Below, one piece after another: positions 36,854 to 45,620 of a DNA stretch of 64,000 bases (its first letter is position 1; every line of letters begins with the position of its first letter). The stretch comes from Phytopseudomonas punonensis (GTDB lineage: Bacteria > Pseudomonadota > Gammaproteobacteria > Pseudomonadales > Pseudomonadaceae). Location of the stretch: NCBI RefSeq assembly GCF_900142655.1, contig NZ_FRBQ01000002.1, forward strand, positions 626,984 to 690,983, read 5' to 3'. A program made the position numbers and the translations under genes. The notes below the pieces were generated by a model. The model was not told the origin of the DNA and searched no databases. It saw only the letters and a program-made list of their open reading frames with translations.

Positions 36854-39112
36854 TCAGCCTGCCGCCAGCTTCAGCACTGTCTCGGGCTCCGGCTCTGCCA
36901 CGCCTGCCAGGAACTCGTCGCCCCAGCGGCGGATATCGTTGTAGTTAACGATATCGAACAGCTCACGCATCCGCGCACGGGCTTCGGCTTTGGGCATGTT
37001 CAGCGCCAGGTAGCAGGTGTGCGCCAGGTCGGCCGTGTCATGCGGGTTGGTCAAAAGGGCGCCTTTGAGCTCCGCCGCGGCACCGGCGAATTCCGAAAGT
37101 GCCAATACGCCCTGGCCTTCCAGCAGACCTTGGGTGGCGACGAACTCCTTGGCCACCAGGTTGAGGCCGTCGCGCAGCGGGGTGATCCACATGACGTCGG
37201 CCATGGCGTACCAGGCCACCACCTCGTCGAATGGAAAGCTGCGGAAGAAGAACTGCACCGGCGTCCAGCCGATTCGTGCGAAGCGGCCGTTGATGCGACC
37301 AACCGCCTGCTCGATCTGCGCTTGCAGCTCGTCGTAGATTGTCATCTCGCGCGCAGCCGGTACGCAGATGCTGACGAGGGTGATCTTCTTGTGCAGCTCC
37401 GGGTTGTCCGCCAGTAGCCGCTCGTAGGCGTGCAGTTTTTCGAGGATGCCTTTGGTGTAATCCAGGCGCTCCACGGACAGCACCAGCTTGATGCCACTGA
37501 GCTCGCTGCGCAGATGGGCCATCTGCTCGCGAGTTTTTTCCTGGGCAAGGGCGTTGCGCACCCGGTCGATATCCAGGCCGACCGGGTGAGCGCCAAGTTT
37601 GACCACGCGGCTGCCGGTGTCCACGGCGGTGGTCATGCGCTCCAGGCCCACGGCGCAACCATAGGTGATGAATCGCGGTGCGCAGTTCTGTCGGCTGATC
37701 GTTTGCAGCGGCGTGACGCCGCGTGCCACGTCGACGAAGTTTTCTACCTGACGCGGGATATGGAAGCCGATGTAGTCGCACTGCAGCAGGCTGCCGATGA
37801 TCTGCCGGCGCCACGGCAGTACGTTGAATACGTCGGCCGAAGGGAAGTAGGTGTGGTGGAAGAAGGCGATTCGCAGGTCCGGGCGCAGTTCGCGCAGGTA
37901 GCCCGGCACCATCCACAGGTTGTAGTCGTGCAGCCAGACGATGGCGCCTTCCGCCGCTTCCTTGGCGGTGCGCTCGGCGAAGGCTCGGTTGACCTTGAGA
38001 AACACCTGCCAGTCATCTTCATCGAAGCGGGCACGTTCCCAGAAAGTATGCAGCGTCGGCCAGAAGGCTTCCTTGGAGAAGCGCTTGTAGAAGATGTCGA
38101 CTTCCCTCTTGCTCAGCGCTACCCGTGCGGCGGTGAGTTTCGGGTAGCGCTCGGCGTCCACCGTGGTGTGAGTTTCGAACGGCTCGTCGCCTTCCTCGTC
38201 AACCGCCCAGGCGACCCAGGAGCCAGGGCGCGAATCGCCGAAGAAGCTCATTAGCGTGGGGATAATGCCGTTGGGCGAGGTTGGACGGCGGCGCTGTACT
38301 TTGCCGTCCACGCGGTGCTCTTCGTAGGGCAGGCGGTGATAGACCATCACCAGTTCGGCCCGGCCCGGTTTGGTTGCCGTGCGTTTTTCCGCGGCGATGC
38401 CATGTTCGCCGAGAAAGCCGAAATGTACGAAGGCCTGCAGAATGCCACCGCAACCTGGGCGGTCCGCCTGCAGAATCCATGACTGGTGCTCGGTGGCCTT
38501 GAGCAGATTCGGCTCGGAATCGCCAACGCATACGCCCTTGTATGTGCCGTCGAGCATGTTTAGGTCATTGAGGGTGTCGCCACAGGCCAATACCTGGCCA
38601 TCGTCGATCCCCAGCCAGTCGACCAGCGCCTTAAGGCTGGTGCCCTTGTTAATGCCTTTGGGCAGAAAGTCGAGGTAGCGATCCGCGGAGTAGAGCAGAT
38701 CGCAACCTAGCGTTTCTGCGACCAGGGCCAGAGCCGGGTCGGCAGCCTGTTCGGGCGTGCAGAAGTAGGAGCAGCGGCGTGCCTGGGGCACGTCCTGACG
38801 CTCTAGGCCGAAACCTTCCAGGGCTTGAGCGACCTGGCTTTCACCCGGCCAGCGGGCATCGACCTGGCTCTGCAGCTGTTGAATGGGTTGCAGAGTGTCG
38901 CCATGCACGAAGGTGGCGCCAACGTCGGCGATGATGAAGTCCGGTTGTGGCAAGGTCGGGTCGGCCAGCAGCGGCAGGACCGCTTCAAGGCTGCGACCGG
39001 TAACGTAGGCCAGCTGAATTTCCGGGTGGGCGGCGATGGTCTGGTAAAGGCTGAGACGATCCTCAGGATCGCCAGCGAGAAAGGTTCCATCAAGATCGGT
39101 TGCAAGTAGCAT
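36854..39112 (-). CDS. ggpPS: Bifunctional glucosylglycerol-phosphate phosphatase/synthase (GgpPS)
   Basis: A 752-residue fusion. Residues 1-~235 form an HAD phosphatase (nucleophile Asp6 in LLATDLDGT, then YVTGRS, KGINKGTSLKAL and ACGDTLNDLNML). Residues ~260-745 form a GT20 glucosyltransferase of the trehalose-6-phosphate synthase clan (VWLHDYNLWMVPGYL, FFHHTYFPS, VERLDYTKG, PLRDGLNLVAKEF). This order, phosphatase first and GgpS-type domain second, is that of GgpPS, which makes the osmolyte 2-O-glucosylglycerol from ADP-glucose and glycerol-3-phosphate; OtsA has the GT20 domain alone. GGGAGA precedes the ATG. Follows a YcaD-type MFS gene by 88 bases. Confidence 0.88.
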   Translation of the reverse strand: MLLATDLDGTFLAGDPEDRLSLYQTIAAHPEIQLAYVTGRSLEAVLPLLADPTLPQPDFIIADVGATFVHGDTLQPIQQLQSQVDARWPGESQVAQALEGFGLERQDVPQARRCSYFCTPEQAADPALALVAETLGCDLLYSADRYLDFLPKGINKGTSLKALVDWLGIDDGQVLACGDTLNDLNMLDGTYKGVCVGDSEPNLLKATEHQSWILQADRPGCGGILQAFVHFGFLGEHGIAAEKRTATKPGRAELVMVYHRLPYEEHRVDGKVQRRRPTSPNGIIPTLMSFFGDSRPGSWVAWAVDEEGDEPFETHTTVDAERYPKLTAARVALSKREVDIFYKRFSKEAFWPTLHTFWERARFDEDDWQVFLKVNRAFAERTAKEAAEGAIVWLHDYNLWMVPGYLRELRPDLRIAFFHHTYFPSADVFNVLPWRRQIIGSLLQCDYIGFHIPRQVENFVDVARGVTPLQTISRQNCAPRFITYGCAVGLERMTTAVDTGSRVVKLGAHPVGLDIDRVRNALAQEKTREQMAHLRSELSGIKLVLSVERLDYTKGILEKLHAYERLLADNPELHKKITLVSICVPAAREMTIYDELQAQIEQAVGRINGRFARIGWTPVQFFFRSFPFDEVVAWYAMADVMWITPLRDGLNLVAKEFVATQGLLEGQGVLALSEFAGAAAELKGALLTNPHDTADLAHTCYLALNMPKAEARARMRELFDIVNYNDIRRWGDEFLAGVAEPEPETVLKLAAG

Positions 39113-39200
39113 GCGCTGTCTCCCTGTTCAAGCGCCGACATCAGCCGACGGGTAAAGCGGGCGCCTGGTTGGCGCCTCTGTTCTGCAGGCGTGTGTGTGC

Positions 39201-40490
39201 CTACGACGAAGTAGCCGCGCGCTCCTGCGCGCTGCCGGGGTTATCGTTGTCCGGGTCGCTGTCATCGTCTGCCGGAGGGGCGTCCGGCATCAGTTCCAGC
39301 ACGGTATGGCTGGTGCGTAGCATCGGCACGAAGTGCGCCTGCTCACCTGTGACCAGGTCGCTGACGTGGCGCAGGCGATAAAAGGTATAGGCCGCCAGCA
39401 GCCCCAGCGTGGCCGCGAAATACAGTGGCAACGCGGCGGCGCCGCTGTATTGCATCAGCAGGCCGGCGAGCAGCGGCCCGCATACGGAGCCAACGCCATT
39501 GATCATCAGCAGGCTGCTGGAGCCGGAAAGGATCTCGTCGCTGTGCAACTGGTCGATCAATTGCGCCACGGCGATGGGGTAGATGGCGAACGACAGCCCG
39601 CCAAACAGGAACATCAGCGCCAGCAACGGGCGACCGGCAGGTAGCAGGCTCATCGCCAGGGCGACGAGCACCGCAGCGCTGACCACCCAGAACAGCACCC
39701 AGCGTCGGTCGTGGGTATCGGAGAAGCGACCGATCGGCACCTGCAGCAGGGCGCCGCCGAGAATGGTCGCGCTCATCATCAGGCCGACTCCGGCGGCATC
39801 GAAGCCATTGAGGCTGGCATACACCGGCGCCATGCCCCAGAACGCACCGAGCGCCAGACCGGAAAGACCCGCTGCGGCAATCGACAGCGGTGCGATGCTG
39901 ACGATGGCGCGCAGGTTGGTATGCAGGGTGTCCGGCACACTGGGCTGCGGCTGTCGGGTTAGAGTGATGGGCATCAGCGCCGCACTGATCAGCATTGCCG
40001 CCAGGGCGAAGAGCAGGAACTCACCGGGGTCGGCCAGGTTCAGCAACTGCTGAGCAGCAGCCAGGGCACCCAGGTTGACCGCCATGTAAACCGCGAACAT
40101 CTGCCCGCGCTTGTCGTTGGGCACCTGAGCGTTGAGCCAACTCTCTATGACCATGTACAGGCTGACCAGCGCCAGACCGTAGAGCACCCGCAAGCCGAGC
40201 CACACCCACGGGTCGACGATCAGCACATGGAGCAGCGCGGTGATCGCGGCGAGGGCGGCGCAAAAGGAAAACGCACGGATATGCCCAACGCGACGAACCA
40301 GCGGAATAGCCAGCCAGGTACCGAGGAGAAAACCGACGAAGTACCCGGACATGATCAGGCCGAGCATCCCGGTGGAGTAGCCTTCGGCAACGCCACGCAG
40401 GGTCAGTAGGGTGTTGAGCAGACCATTGCCAAGGAGGAGTAACGCGACCCCACCCAGCAACGAGCTGATAGGGGCAATAGAGGACCACAT
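39201..40490 (-). CDS. MFS transporter (YcaD-like), upstream of ggpPS
   Basis: 429 residues, about 12 membrane helices, with an acidic C-terminal tail (DDDSDPDNDN). It contains GYFVGFLLGTWLAIPLVRRVGHIRAF, read in parts, the loop 2-3 motif of YcaD-type transporters, and MVIESWLNAQVPNDKRGQ. Same strand as ggpPS with an 88-base gap, so probably one operon. As I recall, a ycaD gene beside ggpPS in Stenotrophomonas rhizophila has been connected with glucosylglycerol transport. That role is a reasonable inference here. An in-frame TTG at 40499 is an alternative start. Confidence 0.82.
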   Translation of the reverse strand: MWSSIAPISSLLGGVALLLLGNGLLNTLLTLRGVAEGYSTGMLGLIMSGYFVGFLLGTWLAIPLVRRVGHIRAFSFCAALAAITALLHVLIVDPWVWLGLRVLYGLALVSLYMVIESWLNAQVPNDKRGQMFAVYMAVNLGALAAAQQLLNLADPGEFLLFALAAMLISAALMPITLTRQPQPSVPDTLHTNLRAIVSIAPLSIAAAGLSGLALGAFWGMAPVYASLNGFDAAGVGLMMSATILGGALLQVPIGRFSDTHDRRWVLFWVVSAAVLVALAMSLLPAGRPLLALMFLFGGLSFAIYPIAVAQLIDQLHSDEILSGSSSLLMINGVGSVCGPLLAGLLMQYSGAAALPLYFAATLGLLAAYTFYRLRHVSDLVTGEQAHFVPMLRTSHTVLELMPDAPPADDDSDPDNDNPGSAQERAATSS

Positions 40491-40681
40491 GGCGAACAAC
40501 CCTAGGGAACTATGCCGGTGATGGCAAGCAGGAAGCGCGCCAGTGATCCTCGGATATTGTTTCTATCTATTTGATATTAAATGAATATTTTTAGCGACGA
40601 ACGGTCGTCCCATTTTTGATGGCAACGAAAGGCACTAGCGTGGTGCGCATGGAAGCGACTTTGTCCCGTTTACAGGGCATG
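40491..40681 (-). promoter_or_regulatory. A/T-rich upstream region of the MFS-ggpPS operon
   Basis: 190 bases between phhB and the MFS gene. Bases 40555-40600 are strikingly A/T-rich (TTGATATTAAATGAATATTT) against a GC-rich background, as expected for a promoter region of the osmolyte operon. I cannot place hexamers with confidence. Confidence 0.35.
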
Positions 40682-41038
40682 TCACTTGCGAACATCGGCC
40701 GCTTTCGCCAGCTCGTCGGTACGCGCCGCCATGACGAAATCGTTGCGGTGCAGGCCCTTGATCGAGTGGCTCCACCAGGTGACGGTGACCTTGCCCCATT
40801 CGGTGAGCAGCGACGGGTGGTGGTTCTCTGTCTCGGCGATTTCGCCCACTGCATTGGTAAACGCCAGCGCATGCTTGAAGGTGCGAAACGCGTAGGCTCG
40901 CTCGAGCTGCATCACGCCATCGCGAACCTCGATGTTCCAGTCCGGGATTTCCTTGATCAGCTGCGCCAGTTCGGCCTCGCTGACTTTGGGCGCATCGGCG
41001 CTGCAGGCTTCGCAAGTGGCTTTGGACAGTGCAGTCAT
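40682..41038 (-). CDS. phhB: Pterin-4a-carbinolamine dehydratase PhhB
   Basis: Regenerates the tetrahydropterin cofactor of phenylalanine hydroxylase. 118 residues, with the family core [19 protein letters not shown] (the two catalytic His in HHP) and [16 protein letters not shown]. It carries two extra Cys near the N-terminus (CEACSADAP). It is 36 bases downstream of phhA on the same strand, so the two form an operon; the phhC aminotransferase seen in some pseudomonads is not adjacent. Confidence 0.95.
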   Translation of the reverse strand: MTALSKATCEACSADAPKVSEAELAQLIKEIPDWNIEVRDGVMQLERAYAFRTFKHALAFTNAVGEIAETENHHPSLLTEWGKVTVTWWSHSIKGLHRNDFVMAARTDELAKAADVRK

Positions 41039-41074
41039 GGGGGTTCCTCTGAACGTTGATCGTTACGGCTGTTC

Positions 41075-41860
41075 TTAGGCCGCCTTGGGGGGGAATTTCG
41101 GCGCGTGCAGGCCAAGCGCCATGGCCTCGTGCACCAGGCTCATGATGTCCTGCTGCGCCAGGGCGAATAGCCGTTGCAGGTCCGGCAACACGAAGTACAA
41201 CGGCTGCAGGATATCGATGCGATACGGCGTGCGCATGGCCTCCACCGGGTCGAACGGCTGGTGCTCCGGCTCGCCGGACAGACAATACACCGCTTCCCTG
41301 GGCGAGGAGAGAATGCCGCCGCCGTAGATGCGCCGACCGGCAGGCGTGTCGACCAGGCCGAATTCGATGGTCATCCAATACAGGCGGGCGAGAAACACCC
41401 GCTCTTGAGGGCTGGCAGCCAAGCCCAGGCGGCCGTAAGTGTGGGTGAATTCGGCGAACCAAGGGTCTGTCAGCAGCGGGCAGTGGCCGAAGATCTCATG
41501 GAAGATATCCGGTTCCTGCAGGTAGTCCAGATCCGCTTCAGTGCGGATAAAGGTGGCCACCGGAAATTGCTTGTTGGCGAGTAGCTCGAAGAAGCGCTGG
41601 AAGGGAATCAGCGCCGGTACCTGGGCGACCTGCCAACCAGTGCTGGCTTGCAGCACGCGGTTGATGTCCGCCAGTTGGGGGATCCGCGCACGGGGCAGGG
41701 CCAGCTTGTCGATGCCGTCCAGATATTCCTGGCAGGCCCGCGACTCGATCACCCTGAGCTGACGCTCGATCAGCGTCTGCCAGGTGCGATGCTCGACCTC
41801 GTTGTAGTCAATGAAGCCGTTCGCGTCAGGCTGCCTGGCAACGTACTGGCTGGCTTTCAT
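41075..41860 (-). CDS. phhA: Phenylalanine 4-monooxygenase PhhA
   Basis: Hydroxylates L-phenylalanine to L-tyrosine using Fe(II), O2 and tetrahydropterin. 261 residues, the monomeric bacterial size. The iron site is EPDIFHEIFGHCPLL (two His), with the Glu further on in RLYWMTIEFGLV. RTEADLDYLQEPD and YGGGILSSPREAVY are family segments. The ATG at 41860 has GGGAGA 9 bases upstream; the frame continues upstream without homology. Divergent from phhR with a TyrR-type box between them. Confidence 0.95.
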   Translation of the reverse strand: MKASQYVARQPDANGFIDYNEVEHRTWQTLIERQLRVIESRACQEYLDGIDKLALPRARIPQLADINRVLQASTGWQVAQVPALIPFQRFFELLANKQFPVATFIRTEADLDYLQEPDIFHEIFGHCPLLTDPWFAEFTHTYGRLGLAASPQERVFLARLYWMTIEFGLVDTPAGRRIYGGGILSSPREAVYCLSGEPEHQPFDPVEAMRTPYRIDILQPLYFVLPDLQRLFALAQQDIMSLVHEAMALGLHAPKFPPKAA

Positions 41861-41972
41861 CTGGCGATCTCCCTGCACATCCGTTCTGGTCGTGGCTGGC
41901 CTGAGCATGCCGCAGGCGGGCGTGCTTCGCGCGGGCGTCAGCGGTGCGCGGGCGCAGGTAATGGGTCTTTTT

Positions 41973-41990
41973 CGTAAAGAAAGCATTACG
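41973..41990. promoter_or_regulatory. TyrR/PhhR box between phhA and phhR
   Basis: CGTAAAGAAAGCATTACG is an 18-bp inverted repeat (CGTAA-N8-TTACG) that fits the TyrR box pattern TGTAAA-N6-TTTACA with one mismatch at each end and one inside. It lies 113 bases upstream of phhA and 84 upstream of phhR. Confidence 0.7.
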
Positions 41991-42073
41991 ACCCGCGCGA
42001 AAGCCTGTTCCTGGCTCGGCGGCTTCCTCTAGACTGGCAAGAAACCTTGACGAAAATAACAAGAGCGGCCGTC

Positions 42074-43627
42074 ATGCGTATCAAGATCCATTGCCAGAAC
42101 CGTGTGGGCATCCTGCGCGACATCCTCGAGTTGTTGGTCGACTACGGCATTAACGTCGCCCGTGGTGAGGTCGGCGGCGAGCAGGGCAACGCCATCTATC
42201 TGCATTGCCCGAATCTGATCAACCTGCAATTCCAGGCCCTGCGCGCCAAGTTCGAGGCCATCACCGGCGTATTCGGCGTCAAGCGCGTGGGGCTGATGCC
42301 CAGCGAACGTCGTCATCTTGAGCTCAACGCCTTGCTCGGCGCCCTGGAGTTTCCGGTGCTGTCAGTCGATATGGGCGGCAGTATCGTCGCCGCCAACCGG
42401 GCGGCCGCTGGCCTGCTTGGCGTGCGGGTGGACGAGGTGCCGGGCATTGCGCTGTCGCGCTACGTCGAGGATTTCGATCTGCCGGAACTGGTGCGCGCCA
42501 ATCGTTCGCGCATCAACGGGCTGCGGGTGAAGGTCTGCGGCGACGTGTTTCTCGCCGATATCGCGCCGCTGCAGAGCGAGCACGACGACAGCGAAGCCAT
42601 GGCCGGCGCGGTACTCACACTGCACCGCGCTGATCGCGTTGGCGAGCGTATCTATCAGGTGCGCAAGCAGGAGCTGCGAGGCTTCGACAGCATTTTCCAG
42701 AGCTCCAAAGTGATGGCCGCCGTAGTGCGTGAAGCAAGGCGAATGGCGCCATTAGACGCACCGCTGCTGATTGAGGGCGAGACCGGTACCGGCAAGGAGT
42801 TGCTGGCCCGCGCCTGCCACCTGGCCAGCCCCCGCGGCCAGTCACCATTCATGGCGCTCAACTGTGCGGGGCTGCCGGAATCGATGGCCGAGACCGAGCT
42901 GTTCGGCTACGGCCCCGGCGCCTTCGAAGGCGCTCGCGCCGAAGGCAAGCTGGGCCTGCTGGAGCTGACCGCAGGCGGCACGCTGTTTCTCGACGGCGTC
43001 GGCGAAATGAGCCCGCGCCTGCAGGCCAAGCTGCTGCGTTTTTTGCAGGATGGCTGCTTCCGGCGGATCGGTAGTGACGAGGAGGTTTACCTGGACGTGC
43101 GGGTGACCTGCGCCACCCAGGTCGACCTCTCCGAGCTGTGCGCCCGTGGCGAGTTCCGTGAAGACCTCTACCACCGCCTCAACGTGCTCAGCCTGCACAT
43201 CCCGCCGCTGCGTGAATGCCTGGATGGCCTGCAACCGCTGGCCGAACATTTTCTCGATCGCGCTAGTCGGCAGATCGGCTGTCCGCTACCTGGCCTGGCA
43301 CCAGTTGCCCTGGAGAAACTCGGCCGCTACCACTGGCCAGGCAACGTGCGGCAGCTGGAGAACGTGCTGTTCCAGGCGGTATCACTGTGCGAGGGCGCGA
43401 TGGTCAAGCCCGAACATATCCGCCTGCCAGGTTATGGCGCGGCGCAGCCATTGGGCGATTTCTCGCTAGAGGGTGGGCTGGACGCCATTGTCGGGCGTTT
43501 CGAGAAAGCTGTGCTGGAACGGCTGCATGGCGAGTTTCCCAGTAGCCGCTTGCTCGGCAAGCGCTTGGGCGTGTCCCACACCACCATCGCCAACAAGCTA
43601 CGCGAACATGGGGTGGGCAAGGATTAG
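42074..43627 (+). CDS. phhR: TyrR-family regulator PhhR
   Basis: Activator of the phhAB operon in response to aromatic amino acids. 517 residues: an N-terminal ACT domain (MRIKIHCQNRVGILRDIL), a PAS domain (about 78-190, FPVLSVDMGGSIVAANRAAA in parts), and an AAA+ central domain with Walker A EGETGTGKE and Walker B GGTLFLDGVGEMSP. The C-terminal helix-turn-helix is LGKRLGVSHTTIANKL. The sigma-54 contact loop is GPGAFEGA instead of GAFTGA, as in TyrR-like proteins that work with sigma-70. Divergent from phhA. Confidence 0.93.
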   Translation: MRIKIHCQNRVGILRDILELLVDYGINVARGEVGGEQGNAIYLHCPNLINLQFQALRAKFEAITGVFGVKRVGLMPSERRHLELNALLGALEFPVLSVDMGGSIVAANRAAAGLLGVRVDEVPGIALSRYVEDFDLPELVRANRSRINGLRVKVCGDVFLADIAPLQSEHDDSEAMAGAVLTLHRADRVGERIYQVRKQELRGFDSIFQSSKVMAAVVREARRMAPLDAPLLIEGETGTGKELLARACHLASPRGQSPFMALNCAGLPESMAETELFGYGPGAFEGARAEGKLGLLELTAGGTLFLDGVGEMSPRLQAKLLRFLQDGCFRRIGSDEEVYLDVRVTCATQVDLSELCARGEFREDLYHRLNVLSLHIPPLRECLDGLQPLAEHFLDRASRQIGCPLPGLAPVALEKLGRYHWPGNVRQLENVLFQAVSLCEGAMVKPEHIRLPGYGAAQPLGDFSLEGGLDAIVGRFEKAVLERLHGEFPSSRLLGKRLGVSHTTIANKLREHGVGKD

Positions 43628-43633
43628 AAAGAA

Positions 43634-43657
43634 ACGAGCCTGGGGATCCGGGCTCGT
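43634..43657. terminator. Possible terminator between phhR and the lipoprotein operon
   Basis: ACGAGCC pairs with GGCTCGT around a 10-base loop. No T tract follows, so the call is weak. The position between two convergent transcripts supports it. Confidence 0.35.
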
Positions 43658-43667
43658 CTGACGGGCC

Positions 43668-44330
43668 TCAGCGAGCGCTGACGGGCCGCGCGCGGGGGCC
43701 GGGCAGAATGCCGTTGACCGGATTGCTGCTCAGCAGGCGGGCGCTGGTGATGCCGGCGATCTCATGACCGCGATCGTTCAGGCTGTTCATCACCTGATTG
43801 ACCAGGGCGGTGATCAGAATCCCCGCCAGGCCGCCGCCGCTGTTCTGCTGCTGTTCGGCGCTGCTGGCGCGGGCAACGCCTTTCCACAGCTCCTTGCCAG
43901 TGCGCAGGTCGACCAGCGTTGCGCTGGCGGCTACCGCCACCTCGCTGCTGATTACCTTGTAGCTGCTGCCGTATTCGGTCACGTCGATGTACAGCACGGT
44001 GTCGGCGCCAAATATCTCGTAGAGCTTCTGCGGCGGCACTTCGCGGATTTCCTCGGCGTTGGCCATACCGTTCTGCTTGAAGGTCTCGTTGACCACCGCT
44101 ACCGGCAGCACGTAGTAGCCGGCCTCGCTCAGGGGCGCGGTGATCAGCGAGTACAGGCTGTAGGTGGCCTTGATGTCCGGAGATTTGTTGACCGGCGGCA
44201 GCACCAGGATGGAAGCCGGGCTGCTTTCCTTGAAGGCGCTGTAGTCGTAGGGCTGCTGGGTGGCGCAACCAGCCAGCAGGGCGATGGCGGTCAGGGCCGC
44301 GAGTGTTCTGAGGGAAGTCAGTAGGGGCAT
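43668..44330 (-). CDS. DUF799/GNA1162-type lipoprotein
   Basis: 220 residues. The signal peptide ends in the lipobox ALLAGCATQ (Cys about residue 22). The body matches the GNA1162/DUF799 family: SSPASILVLPPVNKSPDIKA (read in two parts), GYYVLPVAVVNETFKQNG, IFGADTVLYIDVTEYGSSY and GKELWKG. Third gene of a lipoprotein operon; its GTGACCGACATG start region overlaps the end of the DUF4810 gene. The family has a fold related to the TolB N-domain and periplasmic sensors. Function not established. Confidence 0.85.
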   Translation of the reverse strand: MPLLTSLRTLAALTAIALLAGCATQQPYDYSAFKESSPASILVLPPVNKSPDIKATYSLYSLITAPLSEAGYYVLPVAVVNETFKQNGMANAEEIREVPPQKLYEIFGADTVLYIDVTEYGSSYKVISSEVAVAASATLVDLRTGKELWKGVARASSAEQQQNSGGGLAGILITALVNQVMNSLNDRGHEIAGITSARLLSSNPVNGILPGPRARPVSAR

Positions 44331-44335
44331 GTCGG

Positions 44336-44683
44336 TCACTTGGCCATATTGCGCATCAGGAAGTCCATGTACTGCGCGGACTCGGGGAACAGGGCTTTCT
44401 CGGTTTCGAATTGCTGGCGCACCTGGTCGGGCTTGCCGATCTCCGCGTACAGCATGCCGAGGTGGGCATGGAAGCCCGGCGGCAGGGTTCGGTCAGCGGC
44501 GCGCGCCTTCTGGGCGCTGGCTTCCAGCGCGGCGATCTGCTCCTCGGTGCCGGTGGTGTTCTCGAAGCGTTGGTAAACTTGCTGCTGGTAGCCATCCCAG
44601 TAGTAGAGGGACTTGGGTTGCTGCGCGCAGCCGCCCAGCAGGGCGGTGGCCAGTACGGTGGTAAGCAGAAGTGGGAATTTCAT
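44336..44683 (-). CDS. DUF4810 lipoprotein
   Basis: 115 residues. Lipobox ALLGGCAQQ (Cys19) after a short signal peptide. The mature part reads LYYWDGYQQQVYQRFENT, the DUF4810 start, then a TPR-like helical pair ending FPESAQYMDFLMRNM. Second gene of the CsgG-DUF4810-DUF799 operon. GAGGAG lies 7 bases before the ATG at 44683. Probably an outer-membrane-associated subunit. Confidence 0.88.
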   Translation of the reverse strand: MKFPLLLTTVLATALLGGCAQQPKSLYYWDGYQQQVYQRFENTTGTEEQIAALEASAQKARAADRTLPPGFHAHLGMLYAEIGKPDQVRQQFETEKALFPESAQYMDFLMRNMAK

Positions 44684-44697
44684 CGTTCGCTCCTCGC

Positions 44698-45366
44698 TCA
44701 CTTGACCGGACGCCAGGCGCCGCTGTCGACGCCGCTGACCAACTTGTTGACGGCCTCGCGAATCGCCAGGTCGAGCACCTTGCCGTTGAGGGTGGAGTCA
44801 TAGCTGGCGGTGCCGCCGAAACCGATGATCTCGCGGTTCGACAGGGCGTATTCGCCGGCGCCCTGGCTGGAATACACCACTTCGGAGGTGGCGACGTCGA
44901 CGATGTTGAGGTTCACCTTGGCATAGGCGATCTGCTGTTTGCCGCGGCCCAGAATGCCGAACAGCTGGTGGTCGCCGACTTCCTTGCGGCCGAACTCGGT
45001 CACGTCACCGGTGACCACGAAGTTGGCGCCCTTGATCTGCTGAGCCTGCTTGGAGAAACCCGACTCCTGCTGCAGTTCGCTGAGGTTGTCGCGGTCCAGC
45101 ACGTTGAAGCGGTTGGACTGCTGCAGGTGGGTGATCAGGATGGTCTTGGCCTGCCCGCCAAGGCGGTCGACGCTGTCGCTGAAAATGCCGCGCAGGTAGC
45201 TGGAGCGGTTATCGAACTTGCCAACGGCGATCGGGCTGCGCGGGCCGCTGTACTGGCTGCTGGCGGTGTTGACCTTGGCGACTTCCAGGGTGCGCGAGCT
45301 TTCCGTGGCGCAGCCAGCGAGCAGCACAAGCATGCCAGCGAGGCCAGCGGTAATGATCTTGTTCAT
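44698..45366 (-). CDS. CsgG/HfaB-family lipoprotein
   Basis: 222 residues. Lipobox VLLAGCATE (Cys19). The CsgG-like domain shows SPIAVGKFDNRSSYLRG, ILITHLQQSNRFNVLDRDN, GANFVVTGDVTEFG and IVDVATSEVVYSSQG. True CsgG forms the curli secretion channel, but no curli genes are present. This smaller protein belongs to the CsgG-like group that travels with DUF4810 and DUF799 lipoproteins. First gene of the operon. Confidence 0.88.
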   Translation of the reverse strand: MNKIITAGLAGMLVLLAGCATESSRTLEVAKVNTASSQYSGPRSPIAVGKFDNRSSYLRGIFSDSVDRLGGQAKTILITHLQQSNRFNVLDRDNLSELQQESGFSKQAQQIKGANFVVTGDVTEFGRKEVGDHQLFGILGRGKQQIAYAKVNLNIVDVATSEVVYSSQGAGEYALSNREIIGFGGTASYDSTLNGKVLDLAIREAVNKLVSGVDSGAWRPVK

Positions 45367-45620
45367 ACGAATCTCGTTTGCAAAGTGGGCAGGGCAAGCC
45401 TGTAACAGGCAGGAATCAACCGGGCACTTCGACGAGGGATGACGTATGGAACGGCTTCGCGCGGGCGGCGAAGCGCTAGAAGAGTCGATCCATGACGCAG
45501 ACCCTGAACGGGTGCGGGGTGCTTCCTGCGGCGGCGATTCTAGAGCGCATCGAGGCGTTTTGTCAGCAATGCCGGCCGCCGCTGTGATGGGTTTCGCGTC
45601 TCCAGGCTCGCCAGGTCGGA

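Noticed and set aside
42037..42052. TGGCAAGAAACCTTGA as a sigma-54 promoter before phhR
   Set aside because: The distance between the GG and the TTG-type element is one base too long and the final GC is missing.
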